The notes under the pieces: generated by a model
What the model saw: the letters and a program-made list of their open reading frames with translations, nothing else
What the model was told of the DNA's origin: nothing
Databases searched by the model: none
Source: an uncultured Clostridia bacterium
GTDB taxonomy: Bacteria; Bacillota; Clostridia; Oscillospirales; Acutalibacteraceae
Direction of reading: 5' to 3'
Length of the DNA: 64,000 bases
Assembly: GCA_944384995.1 (NCBI GenBank)
Contig: CALWVN010000001.1
Span: forward strand, 248,001-312,000
Translations under genes and position numbers: made by a program
In this document: in pieces, positions 9,199 through 18,494 of the stretch
Layout: each line of letters starts with the position of its first letter
How positions within the stretch are numbered: the stretch's first letter is position 1

Positions 9199-12144
9199 TT
9201 ACTCCAGAGGGATGCCGATCGTTAAAATTTCAAAGGGTTTATATGCAATGCAATCGGACTCGCCTTCTTCATCCTCCAGCATATTCAAAAGCCATACCTT
9301 TTTCGGCAAGCGCAGCATACCGCGATGCCCCTCGGTCTCGGTCAGGCGGACAACCACCATTTTGCCGTCCTCCGACAGCTTCATCGCCTGCAAAAACAGC
9401 CCGGGGAAAGTGTTTTGGCAAGAGACGTCTGCTTTCACGATCGGGATATTATACTCAAGCGCGATGCGGTTGATATGCGCCGACACCGCATCGCCGGCGT
9501 GCGGCAGGATCATATAGCAGAAGCGGTGCAGCCCCATATCGCTTGTCGGATCGGGGCGGATCGTTGCGCGCAAAAGACTTAACGAAATTTTATTTTCATC
9601 AAAGCCAACACCGTATTTGCAGTCGTTTAGGAGCGCAATACCGCCGTCCGTTTCAGCAAGATCGCACCATTTGTGGTGACAGACCTCAAACCGAGCCTGC
9701 TGCCAGCTTGTATTCTTGTGCGTCTCGCGGCAGATGAAGCCCGCGCCGATGTCGCAAAGCGCTTCACGAGAAAGCACATTGCAGGAAAACTCCGCCTTTG
9801 CAAGCCTGTGCTTTTCGCGCCAATCCACGACGTTTTCCACTTCGATGCCACGGGAAAGACGGAATAAGCGAATCAGCCGTTTCCAAGTGCTCTGCCCGAT
9901 TTTAAGCTCCGTTTCAAATACGGCGACCTCATCGTTCTTCTCGGCAAGGTGCAGTGGTGTTGCGACCTCGACCGCCACACGGCGGTCTTTGTAATTGGGC
10001 AGGATGTCCCATGCGTCATACACGCCGGGCTTATCCTCATACACGCAAAGCTCGTTGAACGAGCCATCCACCCATTCCCGGGACAGCTCTTTGTCATACA
10101 AACTGCGTATACTGCCGTCATCGGCAAAATCGACCACATAAAACGGTGTTTCTACCCGTTCACCGACAAAGCACCATTCCTCAGCCGTGCCGACGCTGCG
10201 GCGGATCTCCCCGTGCCCGAGCGCAGGCAGATTCGGAATGCACCAATACCCTTTTTTGCCGTACCTCGTGCTGTCGCCGTTTTCATTTTCAATAAAGGTC
10301 AGCTGTGTCCGCGGGAAGTTCAGCGAGTTAAAATGCTGCTCGCCGCTGCCGATGATCGCATCCAGTTTTTCATTGATTTCCGCGTAATCCGCCATGGTAT
10401 CGCGATAAACGGGCGTGATATGGCTGCCGGGCAGAATATCATGGAACTGATTGATCAGCAGCTTTTTCCAGCAGTCTTTCAATGCCTGTGCCGGATACGG
10501 CTCGCCGCCGAGCGCACGAAGCGTGGAGATGATCTCCGCCTCACGCAGCTTAAACTCCAGCCGGCGATTCGCTTTTTTGATCTCCGCTTTCGTTGTGAAC
10601 GTACCCCGGTGCATTTCCAAATACAACTCACCGTCCCATTTGGCGAGTTTAGGATTGCCCTTTAAATTCTTTTCCAAAAATTCCTGCGCACCCACATGCT
10701 CGGTTTTCGGCATCACGGAGACTTTTTCAAAGCGGCGCATAAGCTCCAGCATTTCCTCCGTACAACCGCTGCCGCCGTCGCCGTAGCCGAACATGGAAAG
10801 CGTCTGTCCGCCCGTGTTTTTGTCTTGATACGCCTCCCAATTCTCTTGGATCTGGGACGGCATGTTCCACGTGATGAAATGCGTCGGCGGCACGCAGGCA
10901 TATACCTCGCTGCCGTCTATGCCGCGCCATATAAAGTTGTTGTGCGGGAAACGGTTCGTATCATTCCATGTGGACATTTTGTTGGAGACAAAATACTCCA
11001 CACCGCTTTTTTTGAGGATCTGCGGCAAGATCCAGCTGTTGCCGAACACATCAGGCAGCCAGCAGTTGTTTACCGTTTTTCCGAATTTTTCGCGGAAATA
11101 CGTTTGTCCGTACAAACACTGCCGAATCAGGCTTTCCGCAGCGGGAATATTGCAGTCTGGTTCCACATACATGGCGCCAACAGGCTCAAAGCGCCCTTCG
11201 GCAATGCGTGTTTTGAGTTCCGCAAACACTTCGGGATAATACTTTTCCAGCGTTTCGTAGGTAAACGCCTGCGTATGCATATACTTAAATTCCGGATAAC
11301 GGTCCATTAAGCGCAGTTGAATGAGCACCGTGCGCAAATTTTTCTGCACAGCGTGGATGCGCCGCCAATAGTAGGCAATATCCAGATGCGAGTGCGCAAG
11401 CAAAGCTACGTCGCCGCTGCCCTTATAATCATCGTTTGCGTAGATGACCTCATCCACATACCGTTTCGCATCCGCAAGCCCGGGAAGCGTGTCGTCCTCA
11501 AAATCGATGAGATTGAGGGCGTTGTTCAGCTCGCGGTTGAGAAAGGCGCGATAATCCTCCGAAAACAATTCGCAGTCTGCAATGTTCAGAAACAGCTCCA
11601 AGTCGTAAACAAGATCCCGAACAGCATGATCGACCACGGCAAGATATGCGCCTTCAAAAATCTGACGGCAGCCGCGCACGGAAAGCGACTCCGGATTGCG
11701 TTCATCGTCGGGCTTGGAACGGTTGTACCCCTGCATCTCAAAATGCAGCTTTTCTGTATTCGGCGCAAGATAGGGCGTAAGCAAAATACGTTCACGGTTC
11801 GGATCTACGCCGCCGACATATTTGCCGTTGAGCTTGACAATGATCTCCGCTGCGGTTTTAAGCGTCAGCCAAAGCTCTTCGCCGCGATAATCATCAGGGA
11901 TGACGACATCCCCGCGAATAAACGCCGTGCCGTCAGGGGTAAAATACATGTCACCCTTGCAAAGCGGAGCATAATCGTCGGAATAATATTCAAATTCCAT
12001 TTCCGAGATCTGCCGCGCCTCGCGGATTTGCAGGGTTTTGATTTCATATTTCTTTTTGTAAATATGGCGTTTCAGCCAGCCGAAGCGAAGCCTTGTCCAC
12101 TCCTCGGGGCGCATACTGCGGCGGACGACTTGTATATGTGCCAT
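9199..12144 (-). CDS. GH38 alpha-mannosidase
   Basis: Cytoplasmic retaining alpha-mannosidase of family GH38, 981 aa, which removes alpha-mannose from oligosaccharides. Key sites are visible: zinc ligands in HSHLDIAYYW, the catalytic nucleophile Asp in WLPDVFGNS, and the metal-binding His in QFHDILPGS. There is no signal peptide, so substrates must be imported. The frame opens 66 nt upstream, but AAGGAGG sits just before ATG 12144. This start leaves a 10-nt gap to the NifU-like gene, so the two are probably co-translated in the phosphohexomutase operon. Confidence 0.93.
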   Translation of the reverse strand: MAHIQVVRRSMRPEEWTRLRFGWLKRHIYKKKYEIKTLQIREARQISEMEFEYYSDDYAPLCKGDMYFTPDGTAFIRGDVVIPDDYRGEELWLTLKTAAEIIVKLNGKYVGGVDPNRERILLTPYLAPNTEKLHFEMQGYNRSKPDDERNPESLSVRGCRQIFEGAYLAVVDHAVRDLVYDLELFLNIADCELFSEDYRAFLNRELNNALNLIDFEDDTLPGLADAKRYVDEVIYANDDYKGSGDVALLAHSHLDIAYYWRRIHAVQKNLRTVLIQLRLMDRYPEFKYMHTQAFTYETLEKYYPEVFAELKTRIAEGRFEPVGAMYVEPDCNIPAAESLIRQCLYGQTYFREKFGKTVNNCWLPDVFGNSWILPQILKKSGVEYFVSNKMSTWNDTNRFPHNNFIWRGIDGSEVYACVPPTHFITWNMPSQIQENWEAYQDKNTGGQTLSMFGYGDGGSGCTEEMLELMRRFEKVSVMPKTEHVGAQEFLEKNLKGNPKLAKWDGELYLEMHRGTFTTKAEIKKANRRLEFKLREAEIISTLRALGGEPYPAQALKDCWKKLLINQFHDILPGSHITPVYRDTMADYAEINEKLDAIIGSGEQHFNSLNFPRTQLTFIENENGDSTRYGKKGYWCIPNLPALGHGEIRRSVGTAEEWCFVGERVETPFYVVDFADDGSIRSLYDKELSREWVDGSFNELCVYEDKPGVYDAWDILPNYKDRRVAVEVATPLHLAEKNDEVAVFETELKIGQSTWKRLIRLFRLSRGIEVENVVDWREKHRLAKAEFSCNVLSREALCDIGAGFICRETHKNTSWQQARFEVCHHKWCDLAETDGGIALLNDCKYGVGFDENKISLSLLRATIRPDPTSDMGLHRFCYMILPHAGDAVSAHINRIALEYNIPIVKADVSCQNTFPGLFLQAMKLSEDGKMVVVRLTETEGHRGMLRLPKKVWLLNMLEDEEGESDCIAYKPFEILTIGIPLE

Positions 12145-12154
12145 AGTTACCTCC

Positions 12155-12394
12155 TTATGTGTCCCAGAAGAACGGCTTTTTACGAATCGCGCGCACAGAA
12201 ATAGGTTCACCGAGATCCTTTAGGATCTCCGCCTCGATCCAATGCACACAGCGGTCCAAGATCAGGCATTTGGAGCACTCGCCTTGAAACACGAGCGTCA
12301 GTTCGTCGCCGCGGCGTTCCGCAAAACGCACCTCGCCGCCGTCGCCCTGGATCTTGGGGCGGATAACGGTTTCAATGTATTGTTCCATGCTCAT
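12155..12394 (-). CDS. NifU C-terminal-domain Fe-S scaffold protein
   Basis: A 79-aa stand-alone NifU C-terminal domain, a family that carries or delivers Fe-S clusters. The family pattern IRP, then DGGEV, then GECSKC is clear. After the CxxC there is an extra cysteine (CSKCLILDRC) where most relatives have a Ser/Thr/Val-rich stretch. The ATG overlaps the phosphohexomutase stop by ATGA. Its place between two sugar enzymes is not explained by function. Confidence 0.82.
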   Translation of the reverse strand: MSMEQYIETVIRPKIQGDGGEVRFAERRGDELTLVFQGECSKCLILDRCVHWIEAEILKDLGEPISVRAIRKKPFFWDT

Positions 12395-14031
12395 TCCCCT
12401 ATCGCCTCGTGAATCGCGGCACGCAAAATGTCTAACCGCACCTGCGCACTCGGTTTGTCCGCGCCGCGAACAGAATAATAGATTTTCAGCTTCGGTTCCG
12501 TACCCGACGGGCGGATCGCAAGCCAGCTTTCGTCCTCGAACAGGTATTTCAGCACGTTTTCTTTCGGAAGCGCGCCGATACCGACCGAATAATCCAAAAT
12601 TTCCCGTACCCCGTCAAAGGCAGCCGCCCCCGCCTCACGAAACGCCTGCATAATCGAACGGATGCGGCTCGCGCCGTCCTTACCCTTGAGCGTTATGGAA
12701 TCCAGTGCATCCAAATAGTAGCCGTATTCCGTGTAAAGCGAATCCAAGGCATCAACAAGCGTTCTGCCGTTCGCTTTATGATAGGCAGTCATTTCACAGA
12801 GGAGCATGGAGGCAACGACGGCATCTTTATCGCGCGCGTGCGTGCCCGCAAGATACCCATAGCTTTCCTCATAACCAAAAACAAAATAACGATCGCCGCT
12901 TTGCTCAAAATTCGTGATCTGATCGCCGATATATTTAAATCCTGTAAGCGTTTCCAGGATCTCCAGCCCGTATTTGCGCCCGATATTTGCACCGAGGTCG
13001 TTGGTGACAATGGTTTTTACGAGTGTCGCGCCCGGGCGCAGGGTGTCCTTCTTAAAGCGCAGAATGAAATCAGCAAGCAGCGCGCCGACCTGGTTGCCCG
13101 TGAGCTGTACATAGTCCCCGTCGTGGTGTACCGCAATACCCACACGGTCGCAGTCGGGATCTGTGCCGAGCACCAGATCCGCCTGTTCTTTACGCGCTTG
13201 TGCAAGTGCGTAAGTCAGCGCGTCACGTTCTTCCGGATTTGGAGAACGAACGGTAGTAAAGTCGCCGTCCGGCATCTCCTGCTCGGGCACGACGGAAACA
13301 TCATAGTCTGCAAGAATGCGCCGCACGGGGATATTACCTGTACCGTGCAGCGGTGTGTAGACTACCTTGATATCACGGTTTTCCGCATAGAGCGACTGTG
13401 TTTTTACGGCGTCCAAAAAGGCGTCGAGCACCTCGGGGCTGATAAAGCGCACAAGCCCGCTGGACTTCGCCACTTCAAAATCAAGCTGCGGCACCGCGCG
13501 AAGGTCGGTCACAGCATTGACACAGGCGATGACCTCATTTGCAAGGGCGGGCACAAGCTGGCAGCCGTGCTCATCATAGACCTTGTAGCCGTTATACTCT
13601 TTAGGGTTGTGGCTCGCTGTGATCACGATTCCTGCACAGCAGTGCAAATACCGAACGGCAAAGGATAATACGGGGGTCGGTGTAATCTCTCGGAACAAAT
13701 GCACCGTGATTCCCTTAGCCGCAAGCACTTGTGCGGCACATTCTGCAAACACACGTGAATTCCGCCGCGAGTCATAAGCTATGGCAACATGCTTTTCCCC
13801 TTCAAAATGCGCAAGCAGATAAACGGCCAGCCCAAGCGTCGCCTTGGCGACCGTATAGGCATTCATACGGTTCGGACCGGCACCCATAATACCGCGAAGC
13901 CCGCCCGTACCGAATTCCAAATCTTTGTAAAAACGATCCTCGAGCTCCTTTTCATCCGTGATTTTCAAAAGCTCCTGTTTGGTTTCATCATCAAACAGCA
14001 GCCATTCATTATAACGCTCCGAATACCGCAT
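12391..14031 (-). CDS. pgcA: Phosphoglucomutase/phosphomannomutase
   Basis: Alpha-D-phosphohexomutase, 546 aa, which interconverts hexose 1- and 6-phosphates. All four family signatures are seen: FGTGGLRG near the N-terminus, the phosphoserine loop TASHNPKEYNG, the metal loop GTDPDCDRVG, and the sugar and phosphate loops GYEESYGY and RPSGTEPK. The frame opens with a GTG at 14043, but this is part of the ribosome binding site GTGAGGTG, and ATG 14031 is well placed after it. It is first in an operon with the NifU-like gene and the GH38 mannosidase, so it may feed released hexose into glycolysis. Confidence 0.95.
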   Translation of the reverse strand: MRYSERYNEWLLFDDETKQELLKITDEKELEDRFYKDLEFGTGGLRGIMGAGPNRMNAYTVAKATLGLAVYLLAHFEGEKHVAIAYDSRRNSRVFAECAAQVLAAKGITVHLFREITPTPVLSFAVRYLHCCAGIVITASHNPKEYNGYKVYDEHGCQLVPALANEVIACVNAVTDLRAVPQLDFEVAKSSGLVRFISPEVLDAFLDAVKTQSLYAENRDIKVVYTPLHGTGNIPVRRILADYDVSVVPEQEMPDGDFTTVRSPNPEERDALTYALAQARKEQADLVLGTDPDCDRVGIAVHHDGDYVQLTGNQVGALLADFILRFKKDTLRPGATLVKTIVTNDLGANIGRKYGLEILETLTGFKYIGDQITNFEQSGDRYFVFGYEESYGYLAGTHARDKDAVVASMLLCEMTAYHKANGRTLVDALDSLYTEYGYYLDALDSITLKGKDGASRIRSIMQAFREAGAAAFDGVREILDYSVGIGALPKENVLKYLFEDESWLAIRPSGTEPKLKIYYSVRGADKPSAQVRLDILRAAIHEAIGE

Positions 14032-14063
14032 AAAACACCTCACTAAGCTTGTTTAACGAACAT

Positions 14064-14092
14064 ATTTTACTGCAAGCGTGCTGCAAAATCAA
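14064..14092 (-). promoter_or_regulatory. Promoter of the pgcA-nifU-GH38 operon
   Basis: On the minus strand TTGATT and TAAAAT are 17 bp apart, about 30 bp before the pgcA start codon. Confidence 0.55.
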
Positions 14093-14174
14093 CAAAAAAA
14101 CGGAAATAAATTTGGGTACACTTCTTGATGTTTTATGGTATACTTTGGTTACATTACTCTTTGCGGAGGTCATC

Positions 14175-15821
14175 ATGGAAAAATTCAAGCTGTTTGTCGA
14201 ATATCAGGTCGCAAAAACAACTTATGTGACCAACCTGTTTGAAACTGAGCATTTTCGTATGCACTGTAAGGCGTTTCGCGATCACATCAAGCTGACTATG
14301 CAGACGCCTGTACCCGTGCGTATCCACAAGCTGCAGATCACGATCCCCTATACATTTGATCATGACGACCTCCTGTTTTTAAACGGCTATCAATCCTGGA
14401 CGGACTGTCGCGAGCTGTTTATAGATGATAAGCCTTCGTACTTGCAGCCGTATTATAAACCGTTTATCATGGCTTCGTCGTTCCGTTCCTCCGGTGACTA
14501 TACCTTTACGAAATACGGTACGAAGGCCGGGTATTTCCACGGTTTCTCCTACGCCTATGTTCGCAGAAACGAACAGTATGATCTGTTCGCTTCGCTCAAT
14601 GAGAGAACAGGCTACACAATTTTCCGTTTCAACTGCCCTAAAAACACGATCACCGTGGAAAAAGATCTGGACGGCATCGCCATTGACGGTGAATACGATG
14701 TGCTCGATATTGTAAATTTGCAGGGCTCGATGGACGAAGTATTCGACCGTTGGTTTGCGCTGCTTGACATTCCCAAAGCGTCGGCGCCGGTGCGCAACGG
14801 CTACACCACTTGGTACAACTACTATCCAAACATCAATGAAAAAATCGTATCCGACGATCTGGAAGCGTTGTCAAAGGTAGACGCAGATATTGACATTTTC
14901 CAAATCGATGACGGCTACCAGACAAATGTCGGCGACTGGCTTTCCGTGGACTCTAAGAAATTCCCCTGCGGGATGAAGGTCATTGCAGACAAGATCCATC
15001 AGAAAGGGATGCAGGCAGGGCTTTGGCTGGCACCCTTCGGTGCGCAGTACATGTCTGAAGTCGCAAAGGCACATCCGGATTGGATCATCCGCCATCCGAA
15101 CGGCAAGCCCGTGCGCTGCGGTTTGAATTGGGGCGGCTTTTACGCACTCGACATTGAGCACCCGGAAGCGCGCGAATACGTTCGCCACTTTTTTGACGTG
15201 ATCCTCAACGACTGGGGGTACGATCTTGTCAAGCTCGATTTCCTGTATGCCGCCGCGATCATTCCGAACCACGGCAAAACACGCGGTCAGTTGATGTGCG
15301 AGGCAATGGATTTCCTGCGGGAGTGTGTCGGGGATAAGCAGATCCTCGGCTGCGGCGTCCCCCTGTTCCCTGCGTTCGGCAAAGTGGAATACTGCCGAAT
15401 CGGTGCAGATATGGGGCTTCGCTGGAACTGTCCGACCTTCAGCCACCGCGAAAACGTTTCTACGATCAACACTCTGGGCAATACGATCTTCCGCCGTGCG
15501 CTGGACGGCCGTGCGTTCCGCAACGACCCGGATGTTTTCCTGATGCGGGAAAACAACATGCACTGCACCTTTGAGCAGCGAGAGATCATCGCGACGGTCA
15601 ATAAGCTGTTCGGGAGTGTGTTGTTCACCTCTGACAACGTCGGGGATTACAACGCGCAGCAGATGCAGCTACTGCTCAAAACGTTCGCAAAGGATGACAT
15701 TCAGGTGCAGCGTGCGGAATTCCGACCGTCTGCGCGCCGCATAATTGATATTGATTACACTGAAAACGGCGCGCAGAAGCATTTCAGCTTTGATATGGAT
15801 AAAGGTAAAATAATTCTGTAA
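14175..15821 (+). CDS. GH36 alpha-galactosidase
   Basis: Retaining alpha-galactosidase of family GH36 (melibiase type), 548 aa. The (beta/alpha)8 core shows FQIDDGYQ, the WLAPF segment, the nucleophile Asp in LVKLDF, and the likely acid/base Asp in RIGADMG. It lacks a signal peptide and is shorter than the usual 700-residue enzymes because the N-terminal beta domain is abbreviated. ATG 14175 follows GGAGGT by 4 nt. A TATACT at 14139-14144 may be its -10 element, with a weak -35. It is divergent from the pgcA operon and ends in a strong terminator. Confidence 0.9.
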   Translation: MEKFKLFVEYQVAKTTYVTNLFETEHFRMHCKAFRDHIKLTMQTPVPVRIHKLQITIPYTFDHDDLLFLNGYQSWTDCRELFIDDKPSYLQPYYKPFIMASSFRSSGDYTFTKYGTKAGYFHGFSYAYVRRNEQYDLFASLNERTGYTIFRFNCPKNTITVEKDLDGIAIDGEYDVLDIVNLQGSMDEVFDRWFALLDIPKASAPVRNGYTTWYNYYPNINEKIVSDDLEALSKVDADIDIFQIDDGYQTNVGDWLSVDSKKFPCGMKVIADKIHQKGMQAGLWLAPFGAQYMSEVAKAHPDWIIRHPNGKPVRCGLNWGGFYALDIEHPEAREYVRHFFDVILNDWGYDLVKLDFLYAAAIIPNHGKTRGQLMCEAMDFLRECVGDKQILGCGVPLFPAFGKVEYCRIGADMGLRWNCPTFSHRENVSTINTLGNTIFRRALDGRAFRNDPDVFLMRENNMHCTFEQREIIATVNKLFGSVLFTSDNVGDYNAQQMQLLLKTFAKDDIQVQRAEFRPSARRIIDIDYTENGAQKHFSFDMDKGKIIL

Positions 15822-15840
15822 GCGAGTCAATTTTAACGTG

Positions 15841-15878
15841 AACGAGCTTCCCTGTATATGAAGGGAAGCTCGTTTTTT
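15841..15878 (+). terminator. Intrinsic terminator of the GH36 gene
   Basis: AACGAGCTTCCCT / AGGGAAGCTCGTT hairpin followed by TTTTTT. It abuts the stop codon of the convergent MGMT-like gene. Confidence 0.9.
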
Positions 15879-15879
15879 G

Positions 15880-16191
15880 TCACGCTAAAAACTGCCAGCG
15901 GTATTTTTGCAGGTCAACATATCCGTCATCACTGACCGCTACACCCTCTGCGCGCAGCAGCTCGATCTGTCGGTTTTTGCCGCCGAACACAAAGGCGTCG
16001 GACACTTTGCCGAACCGGTTGACCACGCGATGGCATTTGATGGTTCGCGGATCGGGATTGGCATGCAGCGCGTAGCCGACTACACGCGCCAAACGAGGGT
16101 TACCGACAGCAAAGGCGATGTCACCGTACGTGGAAACATATCCTTTCGGAATCTTTTTGACGGTTTCATATATTTTATCAAAAACAGACAT
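15880..16191 (-). CDS. Single-domain MGMT/Ogt-like DNA alkyl-repair protein
   Basis: A 103-aa protein made only of the C-terminal DNA-binding domain of O6-alkylguanine-DNA alkyltransferases. The helix-turn-helix and Arg finger region (ARVVGYAL) is followed by IKCHRVV. Alkyltransferase-like (ATL) proteins of this length usually have Trp where this protein keeps the acceptor Cys, so real methyl transfer is possible. The usual Pro before Cys is Lys here. The start at 16191 matches the family N-terminus. It has its own promoter behind gerAC. Confidence 0.85.
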   Translation of the reverse strand: MSVFDKIYETVKKIPKGYVSTYGDIAFAVGNPRLARVVGYALHANPDPRTIKCHRVVNRFGKVSDAFVFGGKNRQIELLRAEGVAVSDDGYVDLQKYRWQFLA

Positions 16192-16206
16192 TGAATCACC
16201 GCTTTT

Positions 16207-16235
16207 ATCATACCGAAAAAAGTGATGATTTGCAA
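16207..16235 (-). promoter_or_regulatory. Promoter of the MGMT-like gene
   Basis: On the minus strand TTGCAA and TATGAT are 17 bp apart, in the 51-bp gap after gerAC. Confidence 0.55.
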
Positions 16236-16242
16236 GGACGAC

Positions 16243-17391
16243 TTACAGATTTTCCACGCCGTTGCCGACACGTTCTACTGATACATCCGCTTGGGTCTTC
16301 ACTTCTACAGTCGGCAATGCATTTCGCCAATGCACGACGTCTGATTTGAACTGCGCGGGATACTTTTTCCAAAAGCGCTGTCCGAACCCGAACGGGTCTG
16401 AGTTTTGCTCCAAAAAACAGCGACGCACAGCGGCTTCAATCATTTCGCTAATACGCTGCTGCGCTAAGGCTTCAGTTTGCAGCAGATATGCTTTATCCAA
16501 AGAAAAAGGCGTGTCGGAACGTGTCTCCAAAATATCGACCGTCATCTTGACCTGCACATTAAAAAGAATTTTTCCGTTCTGCACTTTGCTTTGAATCTTT
16601 GTACCGGTCTTTTTGATTCTTAAAACGGTCTGCGCACTATACGCTTCGTTATCCACAGAAAAATACCCGCTTTGGGCTTTATCGGTCAGAAGCATGAGCG
16701 CGGTCACATCGTCCGCCGATAATTCATACGTCATGCGGTCGTCTTGGAATACGCCGACACTGTACATGGAAATTTTGTTCTCTTCGCCCGCTTCTTCCAT
16801 ACGCAAAACGGGGATAAAAGCATCCGTCAGCTCGGAGGAAAGCTGATTGACAAATTCGTAAAGAGCTTGTGATACGATATTTGTATTGTAGCGCGCCCCG
16901 TCTAAAATATCGGTGATACTGTCCGCCGTCAAGACGTTTTCCCCGAGGCTTGCCGATACAAGCTCTTCTGCTGTTGTGTCCGATACGGCAACCGGAACGG
17001 TTAAACGCGTCGACGCATTACGGACAAAATAGTCCAAATGCGTATAAAGACCGCTTTTCGCTGTCTCGCGTCCGAATACAATTAATCGGTTTTGCGAAAT
17101 CAACGGCTGTTTTCCCTCGCTTTTGGCTGCATTGGATATGGCTTCCGAGACGGTCGCGCCCTCCACAGTCAGGCAACGCGTTACTTCGCCGAGATCAGCG
17201 CCGCTGTTGGGATTGCCCGCCATTTCCGTATTGAGCGTTTGCAGCGTAACACGCACGCCGTCCTGCGTTTCATCAATACCGATCGCCTGCACGATCAATC
17301 GATTTTTTAATTCCAGACCCGGTGTGCTGCAACCGCTTAAAAGAAGCACAATCAACAGAACAAGGAATAACATTTTACTCACTTTGCGCAT
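16243..17391 (-). CDS. gerAC: Spore germination receptor C subunit (Ger(x)C lipoprotein)
   Basis: Lipoprotein subunit of a GerA-type nutrient germination receptor in the inner spore membrane, 382 aa. The N-terminus is a lipoprotein signal ending in the lipobox LLSGC, with the lipidated Cys at residue 21. The Ger(x)C fold follows, with RLIVQAIGID and RLIVFGRE segments. It is the last gene of the gerAA-AB-AC operon, and its start overlaps the gerAB end by 17 nt. A GGGGG stretch lies 7 nt before the ATG. Confidence 0.93.
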   Translation of the reverse strand: MRKVSKMLFLVLLIVLLLSGCSTPGLELKNRLIVQAIGIDETQDGVRVTLQTLNTEMAGNPNSGADLGEVTRCLTVEGATVSEAISNAAKSEGKQPLISQNRLIVFGRETAKSGLYTHLDYFVRNASTRLTVPVAVSDTTAEELVSASLGENVLTADSITDILDGARYNTNIVSQALYEFVNQLSSELTDAFIPVLRMEEAGEENKISMYSVGVFQDDRMTYELSADDVTALMLLTDKAQSGYFSVDNEAYSAQTVLRIKKTGTKIQSKVQNGKILFNVQVKMTVDILETRSDTPFSLDKAYLLQTEALAQQRISEMIEAAVRRCFLEQNSDPFGFGQRFWKKYPAQFKSDVVHWRNALPTVEVKTQADVSVERVGNGVENL

Positions 17392-18472
17392 GCTGATGCC
17401 CCCTTTTCCTTTTGATCAGTGCCGCTGCTATAACCATGCTCGGAACTAAAACGACAAATGCAATATACAATCCGGCGCGCGCTGCAAGTCCGGCCGTGAA
17501 ATAGTAATCCGTGACCGTTCCCGCAAGGAACACCTGAATCACCAAAATCAAAAGTCCGGCCAGCAGGACGTAAAGCTTATTCCATTTGCGGGAAAAGACT
17601 TTTTGCAGCATCTCGGACTGTAAATATAAAAGCAGGCTGATTTTGATAAAAGCAGAAAGAATCCAAACACCTGTCAGCAGAACGTCAAACCGACGAAATA
17701 CGCTGAATTCGGAAAGTACGGCCACAGCGTGTACCGGGAACATTTGTGTCTGCGCAAAATCGCCCAGCCCCGCAAAAACAAAGAACAGGATCAATTCTGC
17801 AAAGCATGTGAACGCTAAAAGGCATACGGCAAATGCCCTGCCCGCTTTTCCGTTGGCACGTGGAAGCAGTACCGCTGCAAAAGCAAGCTCCACCGTGCGC
17901 GTCGCCGCATCCAAAGCGGCAGTGAGCGACGGCTCAACGCCGTCGTAAAACACAGGCGAAAGGTTGACGGTCTCCACCTTATCCGCCATGGCCATCATAA
18001 TAAACGCGAAAGCGCCTGTAAACAGCACCAAGCTGATCGTACCGACGCGTCCGATGGCTTCCAAGCCCAAAGTAGCTGCGTAGCAAGCGGCAGCAATGCA
18101 AAGGATGATGAATAAGGCGCTGTCACTGTCCGGAAACACGATCGTTCCGACAAACATTTCCAGCCTTGCAACGGCAACCAGCGTAAAAAACGAAAAACAC
18201 AATACATAGCTTATGCCGGTTGCTTTGGAGAGCAACGGAGAAACCGTATAAGCAACGTCCGCGATGTCTTTCCCCGGGAAATAGTGCTTTTGCAGTATAA
18301 GCGGCACGGAAAACAACAGGATCATCATTGCGGCGAAAATTACGGAAGGAAAATAGTCCGAAGAATTTATCCTTTCCGCACCGACCGGCGAAAAGGTCAG
18401 CGTTGACAGAAGTCTCGACAGCAGCAGCACACAGCAAAGCTGCCAAACACCGATTTTTGCGCTGCCTTTCAT
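17375..18472 (-). CDS. gerAB: Spore germination receptor B subunit (GerAB/ArcD permease type)
   Basis: Integral membrane subunit of the germination receptor, 365 aa with about ten membrane segments, of the amino acid/polyamine/organocation-like GerB family that binds the germinant. The frame extends 150 nt upstream into gerAA, but that stretch has no membrane character. ATG 18472 follows GGGGTGAAGCC and leaves 22 nt after the gerAA stop. It ends in the basic tail KRKRGHQH inside the gerAC start region. Confidence 0.92.
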   Translation of the reverse strand: MKGSAKIGVWQLCCVLLLSRLLSTLTFSPVGAERINSSDYFPSVIFAAMMILLFSVPLILQKHYFPGKDIADVAYTVSPLLSKATGISYVLCFSFFTLVAVARLEMFVGTIVFPDSDSALFIILCIAAACYAATLGLEAIGRVGTISLVLFTGAFAFIMMAMADKVETVNLSPVFYDGVEPSLTAALDAATRTVELAFAAVLLPRANGKAGRAFAVCLLAFTCFAELILFFVFAGLGDFAQTQMFPVHAVAVLSEFSVFRRFDVLLTGVWILSAFIKISLLLYLQSEMLQKVFSRKWNKLYVLLAGLLILVIQVFLAGTVTDYYFTAGLAARAGLYIAFVVLVPSMVIAAALIKRKRGHQHAQSE

Positions 18473-18494
18473 GGCTTCACCCCGTAAATACAAT

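Noticed and set aside
12778..13668. 296-codon open frame on the plus strand inside pgcA
   Set aside because: It is antisense to the phosphohexomutase with all four signatures, and has no independent support.
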